This document shows positions 16,780 to 24,505 of a DNA stretch of 64,000 nt, in pieces (the stretch's first letter is position 1; each line of letters begins with the position of its first letter). The translations under genes and the position numbers were made by a program. Source of the stretch: Pseudomonadota bacterium (GTDB lineage: Bacteria > Pseudomonadota > Alphaproteobacteria > Rhizobiales > Devosiaceae); NCBI GenBank assembly GCA_023393475.1, contig JAEWLC010000043.1, forward strand, positions 22,978-86,977, given 5' to 3'. Under the pieces are notes generated by a model. The model did not search any database. It was not told the origin of the DNA and saw nothing but the letters and a program-made list of their open reading frames with translations.

Positions 16780-17739
16780 ATGGCCGACCAGGCGGACGAC
16801 GAAGCCGCGATACTGGCGCTTCTGCACGCCAACCGCATCGCCTACTGGACGCAGGACTTCGACGCCTGGCAACGCTGCTTCGTGCATGCCGACTACACCA
16901 CCCGCTCGGGCACCTTCGGCGTCGCGGGCATCTTCGTGCGCAAGGGCTGGAACGAGCTGGCCCAGCGTTTCGAGCGCGACCATCCGGGCCGGCGCGACAA
17001 CTTCGCCTACGATACGCGCATCCTGAACCTGAGCATCCGCGTCTCCGGGGACATGGCCTGGGCCACGTTCGAACAGCAGTATCCGGGCGTCTACGACCAA
17101 GCCCATATCGGCCTCGGCCTCGTCCATGAGATGCGCGTCTTCGAGCGGCACGAGGGCGAATGGCGCATCGCGCTGCACGTCTTCCTCGATAGCGCCGCGG
17201 GCCGGCTCGGCGACCAGGTCGTCTATCTCGATTCCGAAGGCACGGTGACCTGGGCCAGCCCGGCGGCCCAGGAAGTCTTGGCCGATAGCGACGACCTTGT
17301 GGTCCGCAACGGCCGGCTGCGCTTCCGCAACGCGCGAGTCGATGCCCGCTTCCGCACCGGGCTTGCCTGGCTGTCGGGGCAGGACAACGGCTTGCAGGCC
17401 CGCACCGCGTCGTTTCCGATCCTCGTCGAAGCGGGCGAGGGCATGCCCGTCACGGTCTACTGGCTCTCGGTCGATCGCGGCTACATCAGGCTCGCCTTCG
17501 GCAGCGGCGCGCTGAGCCTCGAGCGGCTGGCGCTGGCCGCGGCGATCTACGGCCTGTCTCCGGCGCAGAAGCAGGTCGCGAGCCTCGTGGCGGAAGGGCT
17601 CGACCTCACCGCCATCGCCGGCCGCATGGGCGTGACGCCGAACACGGCCCGCACCCATCTCAACCGCATCTTCGACAAGACCGGCGTGCGCACGCAGCCG
17701 GCGTTGGTGCGGCTGCTGCTGTCGACCGCCGCTCCCTGA
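16780..17739 (+). CDS. LuxR-type regulator with SnoaL-like and PAS-like sensory modules
   Basis: A 319-residue protein in three parts. Residues 1-140 form an NTF2/SnoaL-like domain (ANRIAYWTQDFDAWQRCFVH, GLVHEMRVFERHEGEWRI). Residues 145-250 look PAS-like (VVYLDSEGTVTWASPAAQEV, then a core ending GYIRLAFG). Residues 255-315 are a LuxR/FixJ helix-turn-helix with LSPAQKQVASLVAEGLDLTA and NTARTHLNRIFDKTGV. A ligand held in the SnoaL pocket could control DNA binding, but that is inference. It follows a 66-base gap after the small membrane-protein gene. The RBS is GAGGGAG upstream of the ATG at 16780. Confidence 0.78.
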   Translation: MADQADDEAAILALLHANRIAYWTQDFDAWQRCFVHADYTTRSGTFGVAGIFVRKGWNELAQRFERDHPGRRDNFAYDTRILNLSIRVSGDMAWATFEQQYPGVYDQAHIGLGLVHEMRVFERHEGEWRIALHVFLDSAAGRLGDQVVYLDSEGTVTWASPAAQEVLADSDDLVVRNGRLRFRNARVDARFRTGLAWLSGQDNGLQARTASFPILVEAGEGMPVTVYWLSVDRGYIRLAFGSGALSLERLALAAAIYGLSPAQKQVASLVAEGLDLTAIAGRMGVTPNTARTHLNRIFDKTGVRTQPALVRLLLSTAAP

Positions 17740-17843
17740 CGCTGTCCCCCGATCAGAGGACAGCGGTGCGTCCGGCACTCCGCTGACAACATGCAAGGCG
17801 CCCTTGCGGCAGGCTGTGGTCGTTCTCAGTATGGGAGGCCCCC

Positions 17844-18071
17844 TTGGCCGACATGGCGCTCGATTATCCAGTTCTCGCCCGCCGATCCCAGCCCCGCTTC
17901 TGGCGATCCTGGCGCCGGCTCTGGCGCCACTGGCGGCGGGCCCGCAGCCGGGCCGATCGGGAGGGCCAGGCCGGGGCGCTCAGCCCGCGTCAGGCGACGG
18001 ACATCGGCATCGTGGCGCGCCCCGGCGCGCTCGAGCGCTGGGCGGCCGCGCTGCTGCAGCATCAGAGCTGA
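17844..18071 (+). CDS. Small Arg/Trp-rich protein, DUF1127-like tail
   Basis: The product is 75 residues with a very basic centre (WRSWRRLWRHWRRARSR) followed by ALSPRQATDIGIVARP. That tail resembles the LSDRELADIGL motif of DUF1127/YjiS proteins, which are short, basic and often RNA-associated in alphaproteobacteria. The start is a TTG at 17844, five bases after GGGAGG; an ATG at 17853 would leave that site 14 bases away. It lies between the LuxR gene and glyQ. The DUF1127 link is suggestive only. Confidence 0.5.
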   Translation: MADMALDYPVLARRSQPRFWRSWRRLWRHWRRARSRADREGQAGALSPRQATDIGIVARPGALERWAAALLQHQS

Positions 18072-18141
18072 GCCGCACCCGTTGACCGGCACGCCGCGCC
18101 CCACTAGTTTCCGCGCGAATTTCCACGCCGGAACGCCCTAG

Positions 18142-19065
18142 ATGACCTCTCTGCCCGCCCACATGGACCCCCGGAATTCGTTCCAGGGGCTGATCCTGAC
18201 GCTGCAGCGCTATTGGGCCGAGCAGGGTTGCGTTATCCTGCAGCCCTACGACATGCAGATGGGCGCCGGTACGTTCCACACCGCGACGACGCTGCGCGCC
18301 CTCGGGCCGAAGCCGTGGAAGGCCGCCTATGTGCAGCCCTCGCGCCGGCCCAAGGACGGCCGCTATGGCGAGAACCCCAACCGGCTGCAGCATTATTACC
18401 AGTTCCAGGTGATCCTGAAGCCGTCGCCCGACAACATCCAGGATCTCTACCTGCGCTCGCTCGACGAGATCGGCCTCGATCGCAAACTCCACGACATCCG
18501 CTTCGTCGAGGACGACTGGGAGAGCCCGACGCTCGGCGCCTGGGGGCTGGGCTGGGAGTGCTGGTGCGACGGCATGGAAGTGAGCCAGTTCACCTATTTC
18601 CAGCAGGTCGCCGGCTTCGAGACCATGCCGGTTCCCGGTGAAATCACGTACGGCCTCGAACGCCTCGCCATGTACGTGCAGGGCGTCGAGAACGTCTACG
18701 ACCTCAACTTCAACGGCGGCAGCGGCGAGGACAAGGTCACCTATGGCGACGTGTTCCTGCAGAACGAGCAGGAATTCTCGAAGTACAACTTCGAAGCCGC
18801 CGACACCGAGATGCTGTTCCGGCATTTCGAGGATGCCGAGAAGGAATGCCGCGCCATCCTCGCCAAGGGTGCCGCCGGCAACCGCCAGACCATGGCCGTC
18901 CCCGCCTATGAGCAGGTCGTCAAGGCATCGCACAACTTCAACCTGCTCGACGCCCGCGGCGTGATCTCGGTACAGGAACGCCAGAGCTACATCCTGCGCA
19001 TCCGCGAACTGGCCAAGGAATGCGGCGCCGCCTGGCTCCAGACGGCAGGCGGCGGCGCCGAGTAG
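18142..19065 (+). CDS. glyQ: Glycyl-tRNA synthetase alpha subunit
   Basis: A 307-residue subunit that holds the catalytic site for glycine activation in the alpha2-beta2 enzyme. Seen: SFQGLILTLQRYWAEQGCVI, the class II motif region MQMGAGTFHTATTLRALGP, YVQPSRRPKDGRYGENPNRL and a conserved C-terminal EYILRIRELAKECGAAWL-type stretch (here QSYILRIRELAKECGAAW). Length is normal. The beta subunit gene glyS, often directly downstream, is not in this window; the next gene is a broken glycosyltransferase beginning 2 bases later. Confidence 0.96.
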   Translation: MTSLPAHMDPRNSFQGLILTLQRYWAEQGCVILQPYDMQMGAGTFHTATTLRALGPKPWKAAYVQPSRRPKDGRYGENPNRLQHYYQFQVILKPSPDNIQDLYLRSLDEIGLDRKLHDIRFVEDDWESPTLGAWGLGWECWCDGMEVSQFTYFQQVAGFETMPVPGEITYGLERLAMYVQGVENVYDLNFNGGSGEDKVTYGDVFLQNEQEFSKYNFEAADTEMLFRHFEDAEKECRAILAKGAAGNRQTMAVPAYEQVVKASHNFNLLDARGVISVQERQSYILRIRELAKECGAAWLQTAGGGAE

Positions 19066-19067
19066 AT

Positions 19068-21055
19068 TTGACTACGACTACCCGCCTAAGAGAATTGCTC
19101 GAACAAGGCCTGTCCCTGCTGCAGCAGGGGCGGTCAGCGGACGCCTTTGCCGTCCTTGCCGAAGCGCTGAAGCTGGCCCCCGCCGCTTTCGATGCCCTGA
19201 ACCTTGCGGGCGTCGCCGCGACGCGGATGGGGCAGGGCCGGGAGGCCGTCTCGCTGCTGGAGCGCGCCACTGCCCAGCGTCGGGATCATCCCGGAGCACA
19301 CAACAACCTCGGTATAGCCCTGCGCGCGGCGGGCGAGATCGAACGCGCCGCCGAAGCCTATCGCCGGGCGATTGCGATCGAACCCCGCTACGCAGCAGCC
19401 CGCACCAACCTGGGCACCCTCCTGCTCGACCAGCGCCGATACGAGCAGGCAGTCGAGGCTCTGGACCAGTCACTGGCGTACCGGCCGAACCATCTGGAGA
19501 CGCTCACGCTGAAGGCAGCGGCGCTACGCCATCTGCTGATGTACGAGGCGGCACTAGAGGCGATCGATGCGGCGCTGGCGATCGCTCCAGACTCTGTCGA
19601 CCTGAACATGACTCGCGCCGGCCTGCTCGTCGGCCTCGACCGTCATCAGGAGGCCCTGGCGGCGTACCGGCGAGCCGGGGAACTGGCGCCCGAACATCCC
19701 GCTATACCCGGCCTGCTCGTCTCGACCCAGCTGCGGCTGTGCGACTGGAGCGATCTGGCGTCGCAGCGGGCTCGCCTGCTGGACGCAGCGAGGTCGGGTC
19801 AGGCGCCGGTTAGCCCGTTCTCTAGCCTGTTGCTGTTCGATGATCCCGAGGTGCAACTCGCCCTCGCGCGGACATGGCAGCAGCGCCACGCGCCGGACAC
19901 ACGGCTCGCGCCCGTGCCGGCCCCGGGCGACAAGTTGCGCATTGGCTATTTCAGTGCAGATTTGCGCGGCCACCCAATGGTGCACCTCATCCGCGAGATG
20001 CTTGCCACCCATGATAGGGATCGCTTCGAGATCACGGCCTTCGCATTTCCCGCTGGTGGCACGGACGAACATACCGAGCAGGTGCGGCAGGCCGTCGATC
20101 GCTACGTCGATATCAGCGCCATATCGGATTCCGATGCGGCCACGCTGGCGAGGGAACTCTCGATCGATATCGCCATCGATCTGATGGGCCATACCCGCGG
20201 TGCCCGGCCGGGCCTCTTTGCCCGCCGTGTCGCCCCGATCCAGGTGAACTATCTCGGTCATCCCGGCACCACCGGCGCCGAGTGGACCGACTACATCATC
20301 GCCGACCGGATGATCATTCCCGAGCAATCGACCCGCTACTTTGCCGAGCAGGTGGTGTGGATGCCGGGATGCTACATAACCCGGGACACGCAGATCGAGG
20401 TGCAGGCCCCCGGGCTCGCCACGCGGCGGTCGCAGGACTGCCGGCTGATGCCATCGTCTATTGCTGCTTCAATCAATCCTCGAAGGTCCTGCCTGAGCAG
20501 TTCGCCGACTGGATGAGCATTCTTCGGCAGATCGACGGAAGCGTGCTCTGGCTGCTGGACGCCGGGGAGGTGGCGACCGCGAACCTCCGCCGCGAGGCAG
20601 CGGCCGAGGGTATCGATCCCACACGCCTGGTCTTTGCCGGAAGAGTGCCGCAGGGCGAACATCTCGGCCGGCTCCGTCTTGCCGACCTCTGCCTCGATAC
20701 ACTGCCCTGCAACGCCCACACCACCGCCAACGACGCTCTCTTCGTCGGCGTCCCGATTCTCACGCGACCGGGCCGAGCATTTGCCGCCCGCGTCTGCGCC
20801 AGTCTCGCTACGGCCGCCGGGATGCCGGAGCTCATCGTTGCGGATCGTGCCGAATACGTCGCCCGGGCAGTGCAGCTCGGCAGGGAACGGTCGCAACTGG
20901 CGGCGCTCCGCGCCAAGCTGGAGTTGAACCGGACGACCACGTCACTGTTCGACGTGCCGGGCTTCACTCGGGCGATCGAGGCGGGCTACTTCGCCATGCA
21001 CCAGCGCTATCGGGACGGACTGCAACCTGCCCACATCGCCGTCGATTCACTCTAG
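19068..21055 (+). pseudogene. TPR O-GlcNAc-transferase-like (SPINDLY, GT41) gene split by a frameshift
   Basis: Two overlapping frames make one protein of about 660 residues. The first (19068-20516) has TPR units (AHNNLGIALRAAGEIERAAE, AARTNLGTLLLDQRRYEQAV) and the N-terminal GT41 half (RIGYFSADLRGHPMVHLI, VNYLGHPGTTGAEWTDYIIA). The second frame continues the family sequence with AGLPADAIVYCCFNQSSKVL, GSVLWLLDAGEVATANLRRE and LDTLPCNAHTTANDAL. The break is in the run at about 20423-20430, and one missing base would restore a continuous frame. GT41 enzymes sugar-modify Ser/Thr of proteins. Either the gene is newly broken, or this is a sequencing error, or phase variation; no homopolymer is present. 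The start (TTG 19068) is weak. Confidence 0.82.
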
Positions 21056-21071
21056 GGCGGGCCGTCGAGCC

Positions 21072-21110
21072 ACAAAAGAAGCGGCCGGCGAGCACCGCCA
21101 GCCGCCTGAG
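21072..21110 (-). terminator. Rho-independent terminator of the membrane-protein gene
   Basis: On the minus strand a 9-bp stem (GCGGCTGGC / GCCGGCCGC, one G-T or mismatch pair) with a seven-base loop is followed by TTCTTTTG. It lies 15 bases past the stop of the gene at 21125 and also ends near the stop of the glycosyltransferase on the other strand, so it may act both ways. Confidence 0.6.
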
Positions 21111-21124
21111 CCTTTGTCCCTAGA

Positions 21125-21919
21125 TCATGCGATCGACGCGGCCGGGATGGCGCGCTGTTCGACATAGTGGCCGTAGAGCGTCGTCAGGATGCTCACGCCG
21201 ACCAGCATCTTCACCCAGCCGGTTGCCAGCGTCCACAGCAGCGCCAGGAAGCCGCCGATCGGCCCTGCCAGCATCAGCACGAATGCCGGGATATCGATGA
21301 TGAGTGCCGCACCGGCCGAAATCACGGCGAGAATGATGATCGGCACGTTCGCGCCGTTGGTTGCGGCCCAGGCCTGGCCGATGGTCAGCGGCTTGCCGAC
21401 CGCCGAAGCGGGCAGGATCGGCCCGAGGCGATAGCCGACGATCAGCAGCGCCGCCAGCCCGAGGAGGCCGGTGATGACGCCGCCGACGATGCCGAGCAGC
21501 GGCACCGCGACGAGGCCCACGACCGCCGTCACGACGAAGGACAGCACGAGGCCGATCACGCCGACGAGGATGGAGTAGCCGGCATAGGAGAGCATCCGGC
21601 TGCTGTTGAACGCCGGGAACTGCCCTTCGGGCACTTCATCGAGGAGGATGTAGCGGTGCCAGGCGACCGCGATCCAAACAAAGGCCACGATGGCCAGAAC
21701 GGCAGTCAGCAAACCGACCGGCGCAGCGGAAAGCGATGCCGCTACCTGGTCCGGCTGCGTCGGCGCCGGGAACAGTAGGCCAAGCAGCAGGCTGGGAACG
21801 GCGTAGATGAGATAGAGCAGGCCGGTGATCTTCAGCGCGGTGCGCCAGTCGTTCAGCACAAGTCGCACGGAGTGCATAAAGATATCGACGCCCACGAAAC
21901 GCTCCCAAATGTTCGTCAC
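21125..21919 (-). CDS. Polytopic membrane protein of unknown function
   Basis: A 264-residue protein with about six hydrophobic segments rich in Gly, Ala, Val and Leu. A soluble-looking N-terminus (MTNIWERFVGVDIFMHSVRL) precedes the first segment. The loop WHRYILLDEVPEGQFPAFN between segments 2 and 3 resembles the conserved loop of bacterial membrane proteins with a repeated YIP1/DUF-type core, but I cannot name the family with certainty. A terminator follows at 21072-21110. No operon partner is close. Confidence 0.6.
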   Translation of the reverse strand: MTNIWERFVGVDIFMHSVRLVLNDWRTALKITGLLYLIYAVPSLLLGLLFPAPTQPDQVAASLSAAPVGLLTAVLAIVAFVWIAVAWHRYILLDEVPEGQFPAFNSSRMLSYAGYSILVGVIGLVLSFVVTAVVGLVAVPLLGIVGGVITGLLGLAALLIVGYRLGPILPASAVGKPLTIGQAWAATNGANVPIIILAVISAGAALIIDIPAFVLMLAGPIGGFLALLWTLATGWVKMLVGVSILTTLYGHYVEQRAIPAASIA

Positions 21920-22009
21920 GGTCCCAAGTTGGGCGCGACGCTAGCCCACGCGCCGGAGTCGCGGAAGCTTGGCGGACAAAATACTGTGGATGCTGGGACT
22001 GCGGTCTGC

Positions 22010-22333
22010 CTACTGGCAGGTGATTTCCTGTCCGCTCGACCCTGTGAACCGGAACACGGTCCTGCCGGTGTCGTCGGTGCCGAAAACACCGCGCAGTTGC
22101 ATCTCTTCGAGCGGACCGGACAGCGGATTGACGTCGGTGCCTGCCGAGGCGACTTGCCCTCCGGCGCTGTTTCCGGCCGCATCTTCGAACGAATAGTCCC
22201 CGGCAACGAACAGCGTCAGCTCGCCGAACGAGGCACCGGCCGCGTCGACGCAGGCATACACTCCGGGTGGCGGGAACTGCGCCAGGGCTGGTGTGGCGAG
22301 GAGGGCGAGGGCTGCGGCGAGTAGTGTGCGCAT
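22010..22333 (-). CDS. Small secreted protein of unknown function
   Basis: A 107-residue product with a clear signal peptide (MRTLLAAALALLATPALAQ) and a beta-rich mature part containing two Cys (one near the N-terminus in VYACVD, one at the very end in ITCQ), which could form a disulfide in the periplasm. The ATG at 22333 is preferred; the frame extends to 22384 but the extra 17 residues would bury the signal peptide. No family is recognised. Confidence 0.6.
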   Translation of the reverse strand: MRTLLAAALALLATPALAQFPPPGVYACVDAAGASFGELTLFVAGDYSFEDAAGNSAGGQVASAGTDVNPLSGPLEEMQLRGVFGTDDTGRTVFRFTGSSGQEITCQ

Positions 22334-22394
22334 GCGCCGACTATCGGACAGGCGGGCGGGAGCGGCAACCTCCAGGTCGGTCACAAGCCCACGA

Positions 22395-22865
22395 TCAGAC
22401 CGGGGGAACCAGCTCGTCCTTGCGGCCCTTGCGCTTGAACGGGGCCATGCCCTCGTTGGCCAGCTGGTCGGCGCGTTCGTTCATTTCGTCGCCGGCATGG
22501 CCCTTGACCCAGTGCCAGTTGATCTTGTGGCGCTGCGTGGCGGCGTCGAGCGCCTGCCAGAGCTCGACATTCTTGACCGGCTTCTTGTCGGCGGTCCGCC
22601 AGCCGTTCTTCTTCCAGCCGTGGATCCACTTGGTCAGCCCGTCCTTGACGTAGTTGCTGTCGGTGTGGAGTTCGACTTCGCACGGGCGCTTCAGCGCCGT
22701 CAGCGCCTCGATGGCCGCCGTCAGTTCCATCTGGTTGTTGGTGGTGAGCGGCGCGCCGCCCTTCAGGTCCCTGACCGTGTCGCCATGCTGCAGCACGGCA
22801 CCCCAGCCACCCGGGCCGGGGTTGCCTGAACAGGCGCCATCGGTGTGGATGACGACCGAACTCAC
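22395..22865 (-). CDS. rnhA: Ribonuclease HI
   Basis: A 156-residue enzyme that cuts the RNA strand of RNA-DNA hybrids in replication and R-loop removal. All four catalytic acids are visible: D in IHTDGACSGNPGPGGWG, E in TTNNQMELTA, D in ELHTDSNYV, and D in ERADQLAN; HWVKGHAGDEMN carries the conserved His. The start is a GTG at 22865 whose GTGA overlaps the stop of the upstream GNAT gene. A 12-residue longer start is open but not needed. It is the third gene of ispH-GNAT-rnhA. Confidence 0.95.
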   Translation of the reverse strand: MSSVVIHTDGACSGNPGPGGWGAVLQHGDTVRDLKGGAPLTTNNQMELTAAIEALTALKRPCEVELHTDSNYVKDGLTKWIHGWKKNGWRTADKKPVKNVELWQALDAATQRHKINWHWVKGHAGDEMNERADQLANEGMAPFKRKGRKDELVPPV

Positions 22866-23389
22866 GCTGAGACCGGCCGGTCGTAGCGATACCACTCGCA
22901 ATGGTGGCCGTGGTCGTTGTCGCCGGTATGGGTATAGACGCCGCCCAGCTTGCGCAGCACCTTCAGCGAGTTCTCGTTGCGCACGTCGGCAAGGCCGATG
23001 AAATACGGCCGGTCAGTCTCGCGGAAATACCAGTCCCGCAGCGCCGCGGCGGCCTCGAGGATGTAGCCGTTGCCCCAGTAATCCGGATACTGCGAATAGC
23101 CGATCTCGGGCACTTCGTCGGGTCCATAGACGCCGAAGCCGCAGCGGCCGACCAGCGCGCCGTCGGATTTCCGGGTCACGCGGAGCTTGCCCATCTTCTG
23201 GCGCTCGAACAGGTCGATCCAGTGGGCGAGCGCGTTGTCCATCTCTTCCTTCGACCAGGGCTGGCCGTGCTCGGTGAGATATTTCGCGACGGTGGGGTCG
23301 CCATGCAGGCGATAGAGGTCATCGATCTGGTCCGGACGCCAGCCGGAAAGGACGAGGCGTTCGGTTTCGAGCAAAGTCAGGTCAGTCAT
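22862..23389 (-). CDS. GNAT N-acetyltransferase
   Basis: A 175-residue RimJ/RimL-type acetyltransferase. It starts with LETERLVLSGWRPDQIDDLY. The cofactor region is PEIGYSQYPDYWGNGYILEA (about residues 93-112), and the final conserved helix is NENSLKVLRKLGG. The CoA-binding arginine of the usual Q-x-x-G-x-G/A loop is altered here (DYWGNGY), as in some small-molecule acetyltransferases. It overlaps ispH upstream by ATGA and rnhA downstream by GTGA, so translation is coupled along the operon. Substrate is unknown. Confidence 0.82.
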   Translation of the reverse strand: MTDLTLLETERLVLSGWRPDQIDDLYRLHGDPTVAKYLTEHGQPWSKEEMDNALAHWIDLFERQKMGKLRVTRKSDGALVGRCGFGVYGPDEVPEIGYSQYPDYWGNGYILEAAAALRDWYFRETDRPYFIGLADVRNENSLKVLRKLGGVYTHTGDNDHGHHCEWYRYDRPVSA

Positions 23390-24360
23390 GCGGCAGGCGC
23401 GGCCCCCTGAGGAGCGCGCAACTCGCGCGGTAGATTGAAAACGATCCGTTCGCGCTGCTCCCCACTGGCGGAAACGGAAATATCGTAGCGCTGCGCAAAG
23501 GCCTCGATGACCTCGTCGACCAGCGTCTCGGGCGCCGAAGCGCCTGCAGTAATGCCGAGCGTCCTGATGCCCTCGAAGCGCGACCAGTCGATCCTGTCGG
23601 CGCGCTCGACCAGCGACGCATTGATGCAGCCGTTGCGCTGGGCCACCTCGACGAGGCGGACCGAATTGGACGATTCCGGCGCGCCCACCACGATCATCGC
23701 ATCGACGTTGGGCGCGACGCGCTTCACCGCTTCCTGCCGGTTGGTCGTGGCGTAGCAGATGTCTTCCTTGTGCGGCAGGCTGATCGCCGGGAAGCGCCGG
23801 CGCAGCACCTCGACGATGGCCGAGGTGTCGTCGACGCTGAGCGTCGTCTGCGTCACATAGGCGAGCTTTTCGGGATTGCGCGGCTGGAATGCCTCGGCGT
23901 CCTCGACAGTCTGGATCAGGCTGATGGCGCCCTCGGGCAACTGCCCCATCGTGCCGATGACCTCGACATGGCCGGCATGGCCGATGAGGACGGTCTCGCG
24001 GCCCTCGGTGAAATGCCGGTTGGCCTCGATATGCACCTTGCTCACCAGCGGGCAGGTGGCATCGAGGAAGAACATGTTGCGCGCCCGCGCGCCCTCCGGC
24101 ACCGATTTCGGCACACCGTGGGCAGAAAAGACGATCGGCGATTCGGTATCGGGGATTTCGTCGAGCTCCTCGACGAACACAGCGCCCTTCTGTTTCAGCC
24201 CGTCGACGACGTACTTGTTGTGCACGATCGCATGCCGGACATAGACCGGCGCACCATAGCGCTCGAGCGCCAGTTCGACGATCTGGATGGCCCGATCGAC
24301 GCCGGCGCAGAATCCGCGCGGCGCACAGAGCGTTATGTCCAAGTGCGGCCTTGTTTCCAT
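23386..24360 (-). CDS. ispH: 4-hydroxy-3-methylbut-2-enyl diphosphate reductase
   Basis: A 324-residue iron-sulfur enzyme that makes isopentenyl and dimethylallyl diphosphate at the end of the MEP pathway. The three cluster cysteines are in CAPRGFCAGV, DATCPLVSKVH and DICYATTNRQ. Substrate residues are present in HAIVHNKYV, SAHGVP and TQTTLSVDDT. The ATG at 24360 (METRPHLDITLCAPRG) is used; an open extension to 24894 is antisense to the next gene. It heads the ispH-GNAT-rnhA operon and is divergent from the PPDK-like gene, 145 bases away. It serves the same pathway as ispE at 12177. Confidence 0.96.
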   Translation of the reverse strand: METRPHLDITLCAPRGFCAGVDRAIQIVELALERYGAPVYVRHAIVHNKYVVDGLKQKGAVFVEELDEIPDTESPIVFSAHGVPKSVPEGARARNMFFLDATCPLVSKVHIEANRHFTEGRETVLIGHAGHVEVIGTMGQLPEGAISLIQTVEDAEAFQPRNPEKLAYVTQTTLSVDDTSAIVEVLRRRFPAISLPHKEDICYATTNRQEAVKRVAPNVDAMIVVGAPESSNSVRLVEVAQRNGCINASLVERADRIDWSRFEGIRTLGITAGASAPETLVDEVIEAFAQRYDISVSASGEQRERIVFNLPRELRAPQGAAPAA

Positions 24361-24505
24361 ACGAGAGCAGATGCTTTCAACGCTGGTGCAAGTCAAGTGC
24401 GGCTGCCGCCGCCATGGCTGCGGCCAAACGTGCCGCAACGCCCCCGTTGCGGTGCAACGGGCTGAACGGCAATATGTTTCGCAATGTTGGTGGGAAGGTG
24501 TCCCG

